Notes: generated by a model not told the origin, from the letters alone. A stretch of 64,000 nt of DNA from Isochrysis galbana (GCA_018136815.1 CM030939.1:2240808-2304807), one strand, 5' to 3'; positions 1-9,841 are shown, numbered from the stretch's first letter. Program-made: numbers and translations.

Positions 1-235
1 CCAGCGCGGGACGCACCGGGAACGATTCTACACCTGACGAATTGTGATGGCCCATAGGGCCTGAGGTCAATGAGGAAGGGGCCAAGCCGGCGGCAGGCGC
101 GGCTGAGCGGCTGAGGAGACGACTTCGCCGGAGACGCTGACGGGCTGAGGCCCGTCAGCAGAGGAAGGCGCCTCACCCTCACGCCTCACGCGCGTTCCCC
201 GCTCCCCGCTCCCCGCGGGAAAGATATTTATAGAT
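1..235 (-). repeat. Inverted copy of the 51-kb CT-rich repeat unit
   Basis: The reverse complement of this stretch matches 51,100-51,240 and 51,410-51,545, including the block reading CCCTATGGGCC and the hairpin GCTGACGGGC-loop-GCCCGTCAGC at 136-159. It directly precedes the retroelement 5' repeat at 263. The unit could be read as a Ser/Pro-rich peptide on the minus strand, but nothing shows that it is expressed. Confidence 0.7.
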
Positions 236-262
236 AGATATAGGTGGGTGTGTTCGTACGTT

Positions 263-1131
263 GTCAGAGCAAGGCTCATCTCACTCTTGGAGATTGCCTG
301 CGAGGGCGCGCCGGCAGCTAGCGCGGAACGCGGTTCTTGTGGGGAGCTCATGGAGCTTTCCTCGGGGGTGACTACGGGCATGGTGATCGACGCACGACGC
401 ACGCACGGAGCACGGAGGGCGCGGAAGTGTGCAAGGAGGCTTGTGGGAGGTGGTGGCAGGCGACTGGGGGTGGCTCAGGCGCGTGCTTGACTTGTATTGA
501 CTCGTTGACTCGGGGTATAGACTCGGGAACTCGGGGGGACTCGCTTGGGAACACGGTGGGACTCGGCGAAGTTGCTACAAAACCACTCACGAACAACCCA
601 AACCCCAACGACCTTGGGCTCAGAAAACTAACGTAAACACTCCGGAATCATACGATAAACAAACCCTCCCCGTGCGGCGAAGGCTGAGGTCGCGATCGCT
701 CGTCATGCGCGAAGAAATACGGAAAGAGAGCGCAAAACTACGCAAACGAAGGGTTCAAACTATCGTTAAAGTGAAACTCGTCCGCTGAAGCCAACGCGGA
801 GGGTCGAGGAGAGGTCCAAACTCGCGCGGGGGGAAGAAGGCGATGTGCAGAGAGACCTTCTAGACAAGCGACGAGCAAGGGGCGACGAAACAAGACGCGA
901 GACGCGGGGCGCGTGCCATTCGTTCGTCCTTTCTTTCACCGAAAACGCGGCGAAACTAACGTTAAACGTCGGTGCCCCCTCCGCGAGAATCGCGAAGAAG
1001 AACGGACGAGATGGAGGCAATCATCGAAGGAATCGTGAGAGGAATCGAAGCGAGGGGGGGGGAACAGTGCGCGGGGGGGGGGAACGAACGACGGCCGGAG
1101 GAAACGAACCGCGCGCGGAGGAGAAGAACCT
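263..1131 (+). repeat. Non-LTR retroelement 5' region, copy 1
   Basis: An ~870-bp block nearly identical to 60,712-61,581 in the same orientation. In the right-hand copy it runs straight into a reverse-transcriptase reading frame, so the block is interpreted as the 5' UTR/ORF1 part of that element. The two copies differ by point changes and by the length of G runs near 1,055-1,085, which shifts the reading frame. After the shared CCTCGCG at ~1,131 this copy continues into different sequence (to ~1,320, Arg/Glu-rich in all frames) instead of RT. No single reading frame here is convincing as a protein. Confidence 0.75.
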
Positions 1132-1544
1132 CGCGCGGAGATCGCGTCCTTTCCCTCGCGGAGCGCAGAGAGACCCCCCACGAGATATCTTGGGACCGGA
1201 GAATGTTTTGGACGAATCTTCCTGCCGTCGGCCGAGGAGAGGCGGACGGAGAGAGAGAGAGAGAGTCTCGCAGAGCGACTGCAGAACGAGAAGTCGAAGT
1301 CATGCCGGTTTATCACCTTAAACGAGCCAACAATTATAGTAACAGAAAAAACAAAATTCGAATCGCAAATTTCGAGACCAAAATCTGCAAACCTGGACTT
1401 GAGACCATGGGGAATCCGAATTTGTGTGTCTTGTGCGTCAGTGGTAACACGGGGAGCTGTTCAATTGTAATTGTGAGCGCGTACCTTACACGAATATTCA
1501 TGCCTACAGCCTTCAGATGGGCAGGAATACAACATACGTGTGTT

Positions 1545-1680
1545 AACATGTAGTTGACACCCCAAACAGTGTTAACACCCCTGAAATATGCCCTAACACC
1601 TTCCTAACACGTTCGTTGTTTCTCCTAACACCTTACACCCACATTAGCTGAAATCCACTAACACCCTTAAACATGTTAGG
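1545..1680 (+). repeat. Cluster of TAACACC-type heptamers
   Basis: About eight near-copies of (T/C)TAACACC(C/T) are spaced irregularly over ~135 bp, for example in gtgttaacacccc, cctaacacct and actaacaccc. It resembles a degenerate short tandem array; no function can be assigned. Confidence 0.5.
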
Positions 1681-1995
1681 CCTTTTCGGAGGGTGTTCCC
1701 AGTCCTACAATGAGGACGAGGGCTGCTAGCGCGGGGGAGAGAGAGGGAAGCGCGCGGGACTAACGCGAGAACAAGGAGGGGCTCAGGCGGCGGCGTTGTG
1801 CAAGGAGACAAGCGTGCAAAGCAGGCGAGGCAGCCAGGAGGGAACGCGGCGGGAGCATGAAAAGAGAAAAGAGCGCGGGTCGGCCGGTCGTCAGCCCTTC
1901 TAACCGAAGAGGGTCGATCGCGGACGTAGACGTAGAGGGCCGATCGCGGATGCGACATGCTTAGAATTGTGCCTTGTGACATAGTGAGACCTTGA

Positions 1996-2075
1996 TGGGC
2001 GGGTTGTCGTGTCAGTACAAGGCTAGTGGCAGTAGCGGTACAAGTACTAACGCTAACGCTCATTGTTATTAGTTA
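1996..2075 (+). repeat. Dispersed repeat shared with 48.4 kb
   Basis: Reads ggttgtcgtgtcagtac followed by a tail of diverged GTACTAA motifs, and matches 48,393-48,470 in the same orientation. At 48 kb it is followed by a second repeat that is also found at 6.0 kb. Confidence 0.6.
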
Positions 2076-2332
2076 TTACTACTTCTACTTACTAGTAGTA
2101 CTACTATCAACTAACTAAACGAAACGCACCCCGCGGCTGCTCCGCGAACACACCCGACTCACGGCGCGCGACAATGAAAATGAACACCCGCCAACTACGT
2201 ACGAGTACGAGTACTCACCCCCTAAAAACTGAACGCGCGTATTGTGTATTGTTCTACCACCTACTTTACTTGTAGCGGGCGAGGGGCGAGGGAGGGGAGA
2301 GGGATGGGGAGAGAGAGAGCGGCGGTGGCATA

Positions 2333-2497
2333 GGAGGAGTACTACTTTAGAGATGGGAAGCGAGGAGAAGAGAGAGGGAGCTGAAAGTGAGTCTAGGTGT
2401 GAACAACAGGCAGCCGTGGGGGCGGGCGGGCCCCTCCCTCCCTCCCTCCCTTCCTCTTGACCCCCCCCCTCCCCCTCTCCCTCTCCCTCCCTCCCCG
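2333..2497 (+). promoter_or_regulatory. Candidate promoter and pyrimidine leader of the GNAT-PHD gene
   Basis: GGAGTACTACTTTAG at 2,335-2,349 is followed by a C/T-rich tract (2,430-2,495) running to the ATG at 2,498. Similar AGTAC/CTCCTACT motifs followed by pyrimidine-rich leaders precede other genes here (22,568, 52,010, and the minus-strand gene at 10,644), so this may be a shared core-promoter arrangement. Inference only. Confidence 0.35.
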
Positions 2498-5400
2498 ATG
2501 GCTTCTCCCATCGAGGGCCAACATCTCGATCTCTCAGTGAGCGCCGCATGCCAGAGGCTCTCCTCCCCTCTCCCCCTTTCCTCCTCCAGCGCTCTCCCTC
2601 TCTCCCACTCTACACCCGCCAACCCCTCAGACAGCCACACGCCCGTAGATCAGCCCAAACAGCCGAGCTTCCACTACGTTCACTGGTCGGCCGCACTGGC
2701 AGGAGAGAGGCCCCGCTGGCTCGTACAGTACAAACGGCTGTGTGACGAGCTGCTGCCCGCGCTGCGCGAGCGCTCGCACTTGTACAATCTCATCTTTCGC
2801 CACCGGCACAACGGCAGCCTGGGCGTGTGCGAGGGTGACGTCTTGCTCGGCGGATGCACCTACCGCGCCTTCTCGCTCAAGCGGAGGGATGGGCGCCGCT
2901 GCCTCGTGCTCGAGGTGCTGCTGATCGCCGTAGCACAGCGCCCAGGTGTGTGCGGCCACGGGTACGGCACGCGGATCATCAACGCACTCAAGCTCGCAGC
3001 GCTCGAGCTCGCAGAGGGCGCCGAGCGCGAGGGTGCCAAGCCCGCACGCACCAGTTGGCAAGGCGCCGGCGCGGGCGCACCACCGGCGGTGATCATGCTC
3101 ACGCAGTCCGACATCGGCCCGATTGCACTTTCCTTCTGGCGGCGGCAGCGGCTCGACTCGGGGCCCGTGGCCGATGAGCTCCTCGAGCTGCTTCGCGGCT
3201 CGGACCGCTCCTTCATCGTGTATGACCACACGCTGCCTGTCTGCCTCGAACTGTCACCCGACGCGTCGCAAGTCAATGCTCAGCCGAGCCTGCGCGCCCA
3301 GGAGCAGCCGGATGAGGATGCCAACGATGCGTCCAATGCAGCGGCCATTGAGGGATCCGGAGGCAGCGGAGGCGGCGGCGATGGCGCGCATCGCTCAGGA
3401 GTGCACGCCCTGCGCTGCGCAGCGTGCGGCGAGACGGGCGACGAACTCCTCCGCTGCTCGCTATGCTCCAAGTGGTTCCACGAGCGCGGCTCATGCCGCG
3501 CCAGCACCGCCGGGGGTAAAACAACACCGGCCGTGTCCAACTTGGCGGACAGCTTCGAATGCGTCGAGTGCGAGCAGATGCGCGCTAGTATGGCAGAGGT
3601 GCTGCTCGACATCCATGAGACCGCTAGAGGCGCGAGTTCCACAGCGGCAGCGCAGCCTGCCGAGCCGGTCCTTGCGAGCGATGAGCGTCCAGAGGAAACG
3701 GTCCACCACACAGGCGCCATTCACGCCGACGAGCCCCGCTTGGACTCGAGCGGGACCGCACCAAATGCCAGCGCAGCCGAGCAGTCTACCGACGTAACGG
3801 CTCCTCCGATGGAGGTGCCCCCCTCGGATGAGACTCCGGGCGGTGCTGGCAATGCTTGCCTAGCGCGACCGTCGCCCAACCCGGCACACTGGCCACGCCA
3901 CGAAACCTCGACACGCGCGCAGGGCGGAGACGGCGCTGCAGATGTCCATGAATGCCGAGCGCTCCATGCGCCTGCCGCTTCCCTTGCGCCGTGGCCCTCT
4001 CGCCGCGCGGCCCCGCCCGGCAGGACAGCACACACACCGATCGCCTCGTCTAGCGCCGTGACGCCATGGCCCTCGCGTCGCGCAGCTGCCAAACGCCCCA
4101 CTCCCAGCAAGGCTGCATCCTTGCCCGCTGCGTCCTTGCCTGTTGCCTCCGCCGCAGCCGACCAGGCTGCGGCGCGTCGGCGCGCACTCGGGCTTTGGGG
4201 CCGGCTTCTCGACGCAGTAGGCGAAGAGCACGGCGTCCGATGGAGGCATACGATACGGGATGCTGCGGACCCCCCCGAGCCCTGCGCGGCCGGACTGGTG
4301 AGAGGCGCATCAGGCTTCGGAATGCCCTTGCCCCCCCTGCCAATGAAAGCGATCTCCGCAGGGAAGCAAAGGGCGGTTGCGCTGCCTCTCGACGACGCCG
4401 ACTTGAACGAGGTGGCGTGGGCGTCGTGGGAGTCGGCGCGAAGCATGCCTGAGCCCGTGCGCGCGAAGCCACGGCCGGAGCCGCCATCGAAGCGCTCGCG
4501 GTCCGCCGCACCCGCCGCGAGGGCGCCGGCGTCGTCACGGGCGCCGGCCTGCATCCACAGTGATGTCACACGCCTCATCAACGGCGACTTTGTTGGCCCT
4601 CACGGCGGGTCCAAGGGCAACGCCACGTCGGCGGCGGCGGCGGGCTCCTTCGCGCCGCGCCCAGGGGAGGTCCAAGCGAGGATCACTGCAATGGTACGTC
4701 GCGAGGAGGAGGCACTTCGCGTCGTTCGACGCGGTCACCACGCCGCCTCGCTCGACACGGCGTCGCCCGCTTCCGAGGCGCGACTTCACTTCCTGCCCAC
4801 GCTGTCGACGCATGTGGCCGACACGGCTATGCTCACGCCGCTCGTGCGCAATGGAGTGCTGGGGATGCTGCGACGATGGCTTCAAACGGCGGCTGACGAG
4901 TCCCTCACAATGGACGGAGACCGCTTCATCATTCAGAGCGCCGTTGTCGCTATTTGCCACGCCCTTGCGAGAGCCGTCTCCCCGGTCCATCTGCAGCAAT
5001 CGCGCGGACTAGGGAAGCTGCTCATGATTGTCTCCGCTACCGCTTCGGACAAGACGCTGCGACAGAGGGCAGCCGAGGCGCTGCGCGCAATGCTGGACAC
5101 GCGCGAGACCGTGAGATGCGAGTCATCTGAGGCGCGGCCAGAATCATCGCGAGACGGCGCGAGTGGGGCACATACCTCGTTCCCGTGGCAAGCGGCGGCC
5201 GACGCCCTTTCGATGTCGAGCTGCGCGGGCAGCGCAAGGGTGTCGCGCCCACCCGTCGGCCGGGCGGATCCTCCGGCCTGTCGACCCACCTCGTCCTTCC
5301 CTCCTGAGGCAACCTCGTTGCTCCCACGCCGGCACTCGCCGCCGGCGGCAGCACAGGAGGAGCGCCGCTTGTCGCAGCTATCCCTGCCGCCCGGTCCGGC

Positions 5401-5794
5401 AGAGCGCCCGTGGCTGTGTTCGCAGGGCCATCGTGTTCCGAAGGCGACTCCTGAGCGCTTGGCGTCGGACGGCGCGCATCCCTTCAAGCGCAAACATCAT
5501 TATCATGGGGCTTCAAGCCGCCGCAAGCCGCCGCATGGCATGCGGGCCGCATGTGAAGCGGCAGCTCTTTCGGACTTCAAGATGCAAGTGATCAAACTGG
5601 TCAAGGTCGAGCTGCACGGCAAGGGGCCGTTAGAGCGTGAAGTTTTCAAGGCTGCGGCTAGAGCTGCCACCGAGGCGCTCTGTGCGGCACCAAGAGAGGG
5701 GCAAGTCGGGGCAATTTGCGGAGGCCGACTGCCGACAAAGCGGGAGACGCAAGAGGCGGTGGCGTTTGCCCTCCGGTTGGGATCAACTCATTGA
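2498..5794 (+). CDS. GNAT acetyltransferase-like + PHD finger protein with TFIIS-N/IWS1-like and SRI-like regions
   Basis: Single-exon ORF of 1,098 aa from the ATG that follows the pyrimidine leader; the same frame is open further upstream (ATG at 2,387), but that part is low-complexity Pro. Residues ~54-255 resemble a GNAT fold, with the acetyl-CoA loop region reading RPGVCGHGYGTRIINALK after a hydrophobic strand. Residues ~305-360 form a C4HC3 PHD finger (CAAC, CSLC, KWFH, CVEC). A long Ala/Pro/Arg-rich linker follows. Residues ~761-866 look like a TFIIS N-terminal/IWS1-type helical domain (SRGLGKLLMIVSA, then a helix with RAAEALRAML). Residues ~1,022-1,065 resemble an SRI (Set2-Rpb1-interacting) domain (DFKMQVIKLVKVEL, EVFKAAARAATEALC). 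A nuclear role linking histone acetylation or reading to elongating RNA polymerase II is inferred. GNAT and PHD are the firmest calls; TFIIS-N and SRI are by pattern only. Confidence 0.72.
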   Translation: MASPIEGQHLDLSVSAACQRLSSPLPLSSSSALPLSHSTPANPSDSHTPVDQPKQPSFHYVHWSAALAGERPRWLVQYKRLCDELLPALRERSHLYNLIFRHRHNGSLGVCEGDVLLGGCTYRAFSLKRRDGRRCLVLEVLLIAVAQRPGVCGHGYGTRIINALKLAALELAEGAEREGAKPARTSWQGAGAGAPPAVIMLTQSDIGPIALSFWRRQRLDSGPVADELLELLRGSDRSFIVYDHTLPVCLELSPDASQVNAQPSLRAQEQPDEDANDASNAAAIEGSGGSGGGGDGAHRSGVHALRCAACGETGDELLRCSLCSKWFHERGSCRASTAGGKTTPAVSNLADSFECVECEQMRASMAEVLLDIHETARGASSTAAAQPAEPVLASDERPEETVHHTGAIHADEPRLDSSGTAPNASAAEQSTDVTAPPMEVPPSDETPGGAGNACLARPSPNPAHWPRHETSTRAQGGDGAADVHECRALHAPAASLAPWPSRRAAPPGRTAHTPIASSSAVTPWPSRRAAAKRPTPSKAASLPAASLPVASAAADQAAARRRALGLWGRLLDAVGEEHGVRWRHTIRDAADPPEPCAAGLVRGASGFGMPLPPLPMKAISAGKQRAVALPLDDADLNEVAWASWESARSMPEPVRAKPRPEPPSKRSRSAAPAARAPASSRAPACIHSDVTRLINGDFVGPHGGSKGNATSAAAAGSFAPRPGEVQARITAMVRREEEALRVVRRGHHAASLDTASPASEARLHFLPTLSTHVADTAMLTPLVRNGVLGMLRRWLQTAADESLTMDGDRFIIQSAVVAICHALARAVSPVHLQQSRGLGKLLMIVSATASDKTLRQRAAEALRAMLDTRETVRCESSEARPESSRDGASGAHTSFPWQAAADALSMSSCAGSARVSRPPVGRADPPACRPTSSFPPEATSLLPRRHSPPAAAQEERRLSQLSLPPGPAERPWLCSQGHRVPKATPERLASDGAHPFKRKHHYHGASSRRKPPHGMRAACEAAALSDFKMQVIKLVKVELHGKGPLEREVFKAAARAATEALCAAPREGQVGAICGGRLPTKRETQEAVAFALRLGSTH

Positions 5795-6002
5795 GGGGAG
5801 GGATAGTCGTGTTATAGCTAAGTTTAGGGAGCAGGCTTGCCGTGGCTCGCGCCAGGGGGGCGGCTCAAAAAGCGTAGCCCGGTATACCCCAAAAACCTGA
5901 TGCCAAGTGCGGGGTGCAGAGGAATAGAGAATCAAGGTGGCCTTGGCCGGACAACAATTGGTCGATGGCTTGCTACGCTGAAGGGGGAACTTCGTAATAT
6001 TC
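5795..6002. other. 3' flank of the GNAT-PHD gene
   Basis: Short AT-richer intergenic stretch with no recognisable feature. Confidence 0.4.
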
Positions 6003-6130
6003 ATTATTCATTGTTCATTGAAATATTTTTTCTTAAAAGTCTCCGCTACGTGTGCGGCGTAAGGCAGCGTGCTCGTGGACCTCCCTACTACCCAACCTTA
6101 AGCACCATCAACCCCTTTCCCTTTCCCCAG
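6003..6130 (+). repeat. Dispersed repeat shared with 48.46-48.58 kb
   Basis: Matches 48,455-48,575 through the blocks TGTGCGGCGT(A/G)AGGCAG and ACCTCCCTACTACCCAACC. At 48 kb it sits at the 3' end of a minus-strand retroelement tail, so it may be the 3' region of that element. Confidence 0.6.
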
Positions 6131-6339
6131 TTCCCTCTTTAGCGGAGATACTGGTTCCGCGGAGGCCGTGCGCGCTGCTTCGGCCAGGAGTTGGAGAGAA
6201 GGGGGCGGGAGACTGTGGCATCGTCGTCTCTTTGGCTTAGCTTTGTTCTTTTCGATCACGACTCACGAGAGAAGGGGCGATGTCTCAACCGCTATGGCAC
6301 AACCCACATGTACCACCACCGATCACGCGCACTGCGTGG

Positions 6340-6903
6340 TTAACGCTCTTGCGCCTGGTAGCAACCTCGCAGCCCGGTGCCTTCCGGGGAGATTCGACGC
6401 GCCTCGTAGTGGCTGATGTGACCATCCGACACGGGTGACGACCTCGAGCGTCCCGACGCCTCGAGGGCTCTAAGAATAGATGCTGAGGGATGGATTTTGG
6501 GGTCATTCGATGTGGAATTGTGGTTTTGCCACCCTTGAACTGTCGAGTGCGGGCGGTTCTGGCTGTGGCTGTCGCTGAAGTTGTTGGATGATTTGACCAT
6601 GTGGTCCAGGTCCCACCACTTGGAGGAGCGTGTGGCGCGGTCGGCGGCCGCTGAGTCGAAGAAAAGATTTTCAACGAATTTGTCGAGTTTATTCGTTGTG
6701 GTGTTGTACCCTTGAGCGGCGTCGTCGAGCGCGCTGTGGTTGTAGAAGTTGGGGTGGTCTCTCGGCGGGGGTACCACGTTAGAAATTGTAGTCTTGTAAA
6801 AGGTCTTGTTGGCTAGCATCCCTAGCCACATACACCGGACGAGCCATGCACCAACCGCGCACACCCCCATCGCGGGGTAGGGGCTCCGTTGCCGATGAGG
6901 CAC
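6340..6903 (-). other. Uncharacterised minus-strand ORF (187 codons)
   Basis: An open frame rich in Asn, Ser and Thr (for example KTFYKTTISNVV, ALDDAAQGYNTTTNK), with a short hydrophobic stretch near its start. It matches no family I recognise. It lies upstream, in minus orientation, of the 6.0-kb repeat, which elsewhere follows a retroelement tail, so it may be element-derived. It overlaps the 5' leader region of the aspartyl-protease gene by position but not beyond its start. Confidence 0.25.
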
Positions 6904-6950
6904 GGTCCCTCAGCACTAGGATTAAACTAGGACAACAAGAAAACTCTGAC

Positions 6951-8258
6951 ATGAGCCTTCTCAAGCTCAGAGAGAGAGAGAGAGAGAGCGGGGCCAGCGT
7001 GGAAAGCGCGGGAAAGTGGCGCAGCCGTGGGCGGCTCGCGACGGCGCCGCTCTCCGCCGCCCTCCTCTGCGCCGCCGATGCGATCCGGCTGACGGGGGTC
7101 GAGGTGGGCGGCCGTCGCTTCACACCACTCCTTGACACTGCATCCGCGCTCACCTGGCTCCCGGTCGCCGCCGACGGTCTCAGCCTCACGCACGGCCAGC
7201 CCGGATCGTGCGAGCCAACCGGCGACAACTTCTCGCTCAGCTACGCCGACGGCACGCGTGTCGCGGGCGTCAAATGCATCGCGTCTCTCTCGCTCACGGC
7301 CAGACGACCGGATCAGATCCGCACGCGCATCCGGTGGACGCAGCTCGTGGGTGCAGCCTCGGTGATAAATGAGCCATCTGCATTGCGGCGTAGCCGCACG
7401 CTGGGCGCGCACATGGGCATCCTCGCGTTCTCCCCCGCGTCATCCTCATCACTCTGGCCGCTACTCTGTGCGGTTCCTAACCGGCCGTCGGTGACAATCT
7501 CAGCAGGATCCGCCAAACTGATCGTGGGCGCTTCGCGCGGAGGTTCCGATCCGCTCAGGCTGTGTTCGACGTTGCCCCACGAGTCGCCGCGCTCGCATGA
7601 TCCCTCGAGGGGCACATGCCCCGCCTCCTTCAACTTCCCGGATCACTGGAACTTTGGAGTCTCTAGCGCCGTCGTCGCACGGGGCGCTATTCCCCCGCTG
7701 CCGGACAACGGGACGACATGGATGCGGGCTTTGCCAACCCCAGCAGTCGCCCAGCTTGACTCAGGTGCTTCGCACATTGTAGCTCCTCGCACGTCGCGCC
7801 TCGCCTTGCTGGATGCAGCGTACGCACCTGCTTCGCTAGCATTTTCTCTCACTTCAGCGGCAACACCGTCACGATGTAAACGCGTGCTCTCCCCTCTCTC
7901 CCATGGTTGTTCTTCTCCCAATCACGTCAGTCTTACGGCTTGCTTACGGTCGACCGCCGTGCCAATGCTAGCTCCCCGGCAAGATATGGACCAGTGGATC
8001 TTGGGTGTGCCCTTTTTCAATGTTCACGAGATCACCATGCGGATATCGTCACCCGGGCTAGCGGATTCGACTCAGGGGGGTGGCGGCGTGTGCAACCGCG
8101 ACACTGGCCATCGTTGGCGCTCGCAAGGCCCCGCCACAATTTCGAGGGGCTCTGTGTGGGGTCAAAGCAGAGCCATGGGGGTGCATAGATCGATTGCTCT
8201 AGAAGTTCTTGTGCGTCCTCAATCTGCTGGCGGTGTTTCATTCCTCGTGGACGATTAG
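6951..8258 (+). CDS. Pepsin-like (A1 family) aspartyl protease, atypical first active site
   Basis: ORF of 435 codons from the ATG at 6,951 (an in-frame ATG also exists at 6,846). A hydrophobic stretch (TAPLSAALLCAADA) near residue 35 may be a signal peptide. The first lobe has PLLDTASALTWLP, the position of the catalytic DTG; here Gly is replaced by Ala. The flap region contains YADGTRVAG. The second lobe has AQLDSGASHIVAP (a normal DSG) near 7,754, followed by WILGVPFFNVHEI, the family's C-terminal hydrophobic-Gly motif. The product is probably a secretory-pathway or extracellular protease or protease-like protein. The last ~70 codons after the ILG motif do not look like the family, and the true 3' end may be spliced. 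The missing Gly makes activity uncertain. Confidence 0.68.
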   Translation: MSLLKLRERERESGASVESAGKWRSRGRLATAPLSAALLCAADAIRLTGVEVGGRRFTPLLDTASALTWLPVAADGLSLTHGQPGSCEPTGDNFSLSYADGTRVAGVKCIASLSLTARRPDQIRTRIRWTQLVGAASVINEPSALRRSRTLGAHMGILAFSPASSSSLWPLLCAVPNRPSVTISAGSAKLIVGASRGGSDPLRLCSTLPHESPRSHDPSRGTCPASFNFPDHWNFGVSSAVVARGAIPPLPDNGTTWMRALPTPAVAQLDSGASHIVAPRTSRLALLDAAYAPASLAFSLTSAATPSRCKRVLSPLSHGCSSPNHVSLTACLRSTAVPMLAPRQDMDQWILGVPFFNVHEITMRISSPGLADSTQGGGGVCNRDTGHRWRSQGPATISRGSVWGQSRAMGVHRSIALEVLVRPQSAGGVSFLVDD

Positions 8259-8583
8259 CTCGAACAAGTGCACGACATGCGCACCTCTAATCCTAGAGGT
8301 TGGTCTGGTACTTAAATGCCTTGCTAGTGCCATGGGCGCCTTCCGACTTGCACTTGCTCATGTGGAATCCATGTTCACAGCTAGTCTGGTCTCATATGTT
8401 GCTCGCTTGCCTTAAAATGCTTCTTACGTTGTGTGTGCTCCTTCTGTTCCTACGTTGCTGGTGACGTCGATCATTCACGCTCACGCTTCATGTTGCCGCC
8501 GTCTTTGATGCTACCGGTTGTGTTGTCCTTAGGGATAGCGTTTGTCGGTGTCGTGGTGGCTTGTATATGTTACCCCCCAGGAA
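8259..8583. other. Intergenic
   Basis: T-rich, no coding signal recognised; leads into the A-run and ACCTTTTAAA block of the next repeat. Confidence 0.4.
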
Positions 8584-8690
8584 AAAAAACCTTTTAAAGT
8601 TCTCGCCTCACTCGTGGCACTGGAACGTTTCCTCGTAGCCACGCCCTTTTCCCTTCCCCACCCTCATTTCCCGCCTTGCAACTAACTTTA
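8584..8690 (+). repeat. Dispersed 'A-run/ACCTTTTAAA...GTAGCCACGCCC' repeat, copy 1
   Basis: An A-run, then CCTTTTAAAGTTCTCGCCTC, then GTAGCCACGCCC and a pyrimidine-rich tail. Related copies are at 16,008-16,095 (+), 41,935-42,012 (-) and 44,160-44,250 (-). Here and at 16 kb an ATGGAGCG start follows shortly downstream, suggesting a retroelement 5' end/promoter. Confidence 0.6.
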
Positions 8691-8702
8691 TAGTTAGACG
8701 TG

Positions 8703-9591
8703 ATGGAGCGCGCCGGCGTGACTCCCCTCTCCTCCGGGCCCCCCGCCGAGGGCGGCCCCCACACCCCCGCGGACCAGTCGCAGGCGAAGCGGCCGCGTCC
8801 ACCCTCGGAAGCCGAGCAGGTGCGTGCGACCCGGGTCGCACCACACGGCCCGTGGCTCCGGCCACAGCAGCCATGCTGGCCTCCCCCATGGGAGACAGCA
8901 GACTGCAGACCACAAGAAGACAGCATCAGGCGGGCAAGGCCAACACTCCACTGGGCATGCCTTATGGCAGAGGCCCCTTTCACCCTGGCCAGGGCCGCGC
9001 CGCCTCGGCGGCGTGGCCCATGGCCGGGTGGCCCTCATGGGCACATCACATTGACAGACAGCAACATTACGTATGGCGTATGGGTACACACCACTCTGGC
9101 AACACAGAGTAGGACTGACAGACACGACGCCCAGACGACGCACAAGAGCAGGACCCCCTCCACCGCTCTAGCAACCTTCCTCGGCAACGCTAACCTCCCC
9201 ACCGCCCACACCCGACCCTTAGGAGCCAGACTCAGAGGATGATGAACAACAAACAGACACAGACGCCATTTACGACTTGTCGTTCCAACAAGCGGACGAC
9301 CTTGTCTTCCACGACACGACGGTCTACGCGGCCATCGTCGAACTTCTCCTCGAGCTCGAGGGCGTCGACCCCGAGCCCGACTTCTGGGCCCGCTCCTCTA
9401 GGGGCCCATGGCATATCGCCGTCAACGAAGATTGCGCTCAACAGCTCCAAGCCCGTTATGGACTCCAAACTACAATCCGCATCCACCAAGTCGACGTTGC
9501 GGTGCAAGTCAAGATCGAAGCCATCGAGGCCAAACTCAACAAAAAGGCACCGCGTCACGCAAGGCGCTCTACGAGGCCCTCCAAGACGTAG
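8703..9591 (+). CDS. Two-exon ORF, possible retroelement ORF1-like protein
   Basis: Exon 1 (8,703-8,819) starts MERAGVTPLSS and ends at a CAG|GTGCGT donor. Exon 2 (9,223-9,591) follows a CTTAG acceptor in phase and reads EPDSEDDEQQTDTDAIYD. The joined product is ~160 aa, acidic, with SRGPWHIAVNEDCAQQLQ near its middle and a basic C-terminus. I recognise no family. It is preceded by the dispersed repeat at 8,584 and followed immediately by an oppositely oriented RT fragment, so a mobile-element ORF1 (perhaps with an inverted downstream part) is the best guess. A host orphan gene is the alternative. Confidence 0.4.
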
Positions 9592-9595
9592 CGGC

Positions 9596-9841
9596 TCACC
9601 TCGTGGTAGAGGCAGACGGACTGGCACAAGCCTCGAAAATCACCCTGAGCGCTTCTTCGCTCGTGAGCGCTTTGGCCAGTGTTTGGAAGTTTGGTCCAAA
9701 GTTGAGAAGCTTGAGGGCTAGGTGATAGAACTCCCAGCTCACTCTATGGAAGGCTTTTTCCCAGTCGAGGGCCAGTAGTAGGCCCGGGTCTCCAGTCTCG
9801 TCAAGGTACGCTCTGGTGAGTTGTAGGAGGTGCGTGGCCAA
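9596..9841 (-). pseudogene. Truncated reverse-transcriptase fragment (non-LTR)
   Basis: Minus-strand translation reads THLLQLTRAYLDETGDPG then LLLALDWEKAFHRVSWEFYH, matching the RT frame at 61,713-61,850 (the palm region before and around the first catalytic Asp). Similarity fades after about 60 residues. It abuts the plus-strand ORF1-like gene, and its upstream edge abuts the repeat at 9,850. Confidence 0.85.

Larger units (their letters stand above)
1132..2332. other. Intergenic, repeat-derived sequence
   Basis: No gene recognised. 1,132-1,320 may be further retroelement 5' sequence. 1,320-1,545 is AT-richer with no coding signal. 1,545-1,680 holds a cluster of TAACACC-like heptamers. 1,740-1,900 is purine-rich. 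1,912-1,960 carries two GATCGCGGA motifs, one of which (GATCGCGGATGCGAC) recurs near 33,072. Confidence 0.5.

Noticed and set aside
845..1553. Arg/Glu-rich frames in the left retroelement 5' repeat
   Set aside because: Frame differs between the two copies because of G-run length, so no single protein is supported.
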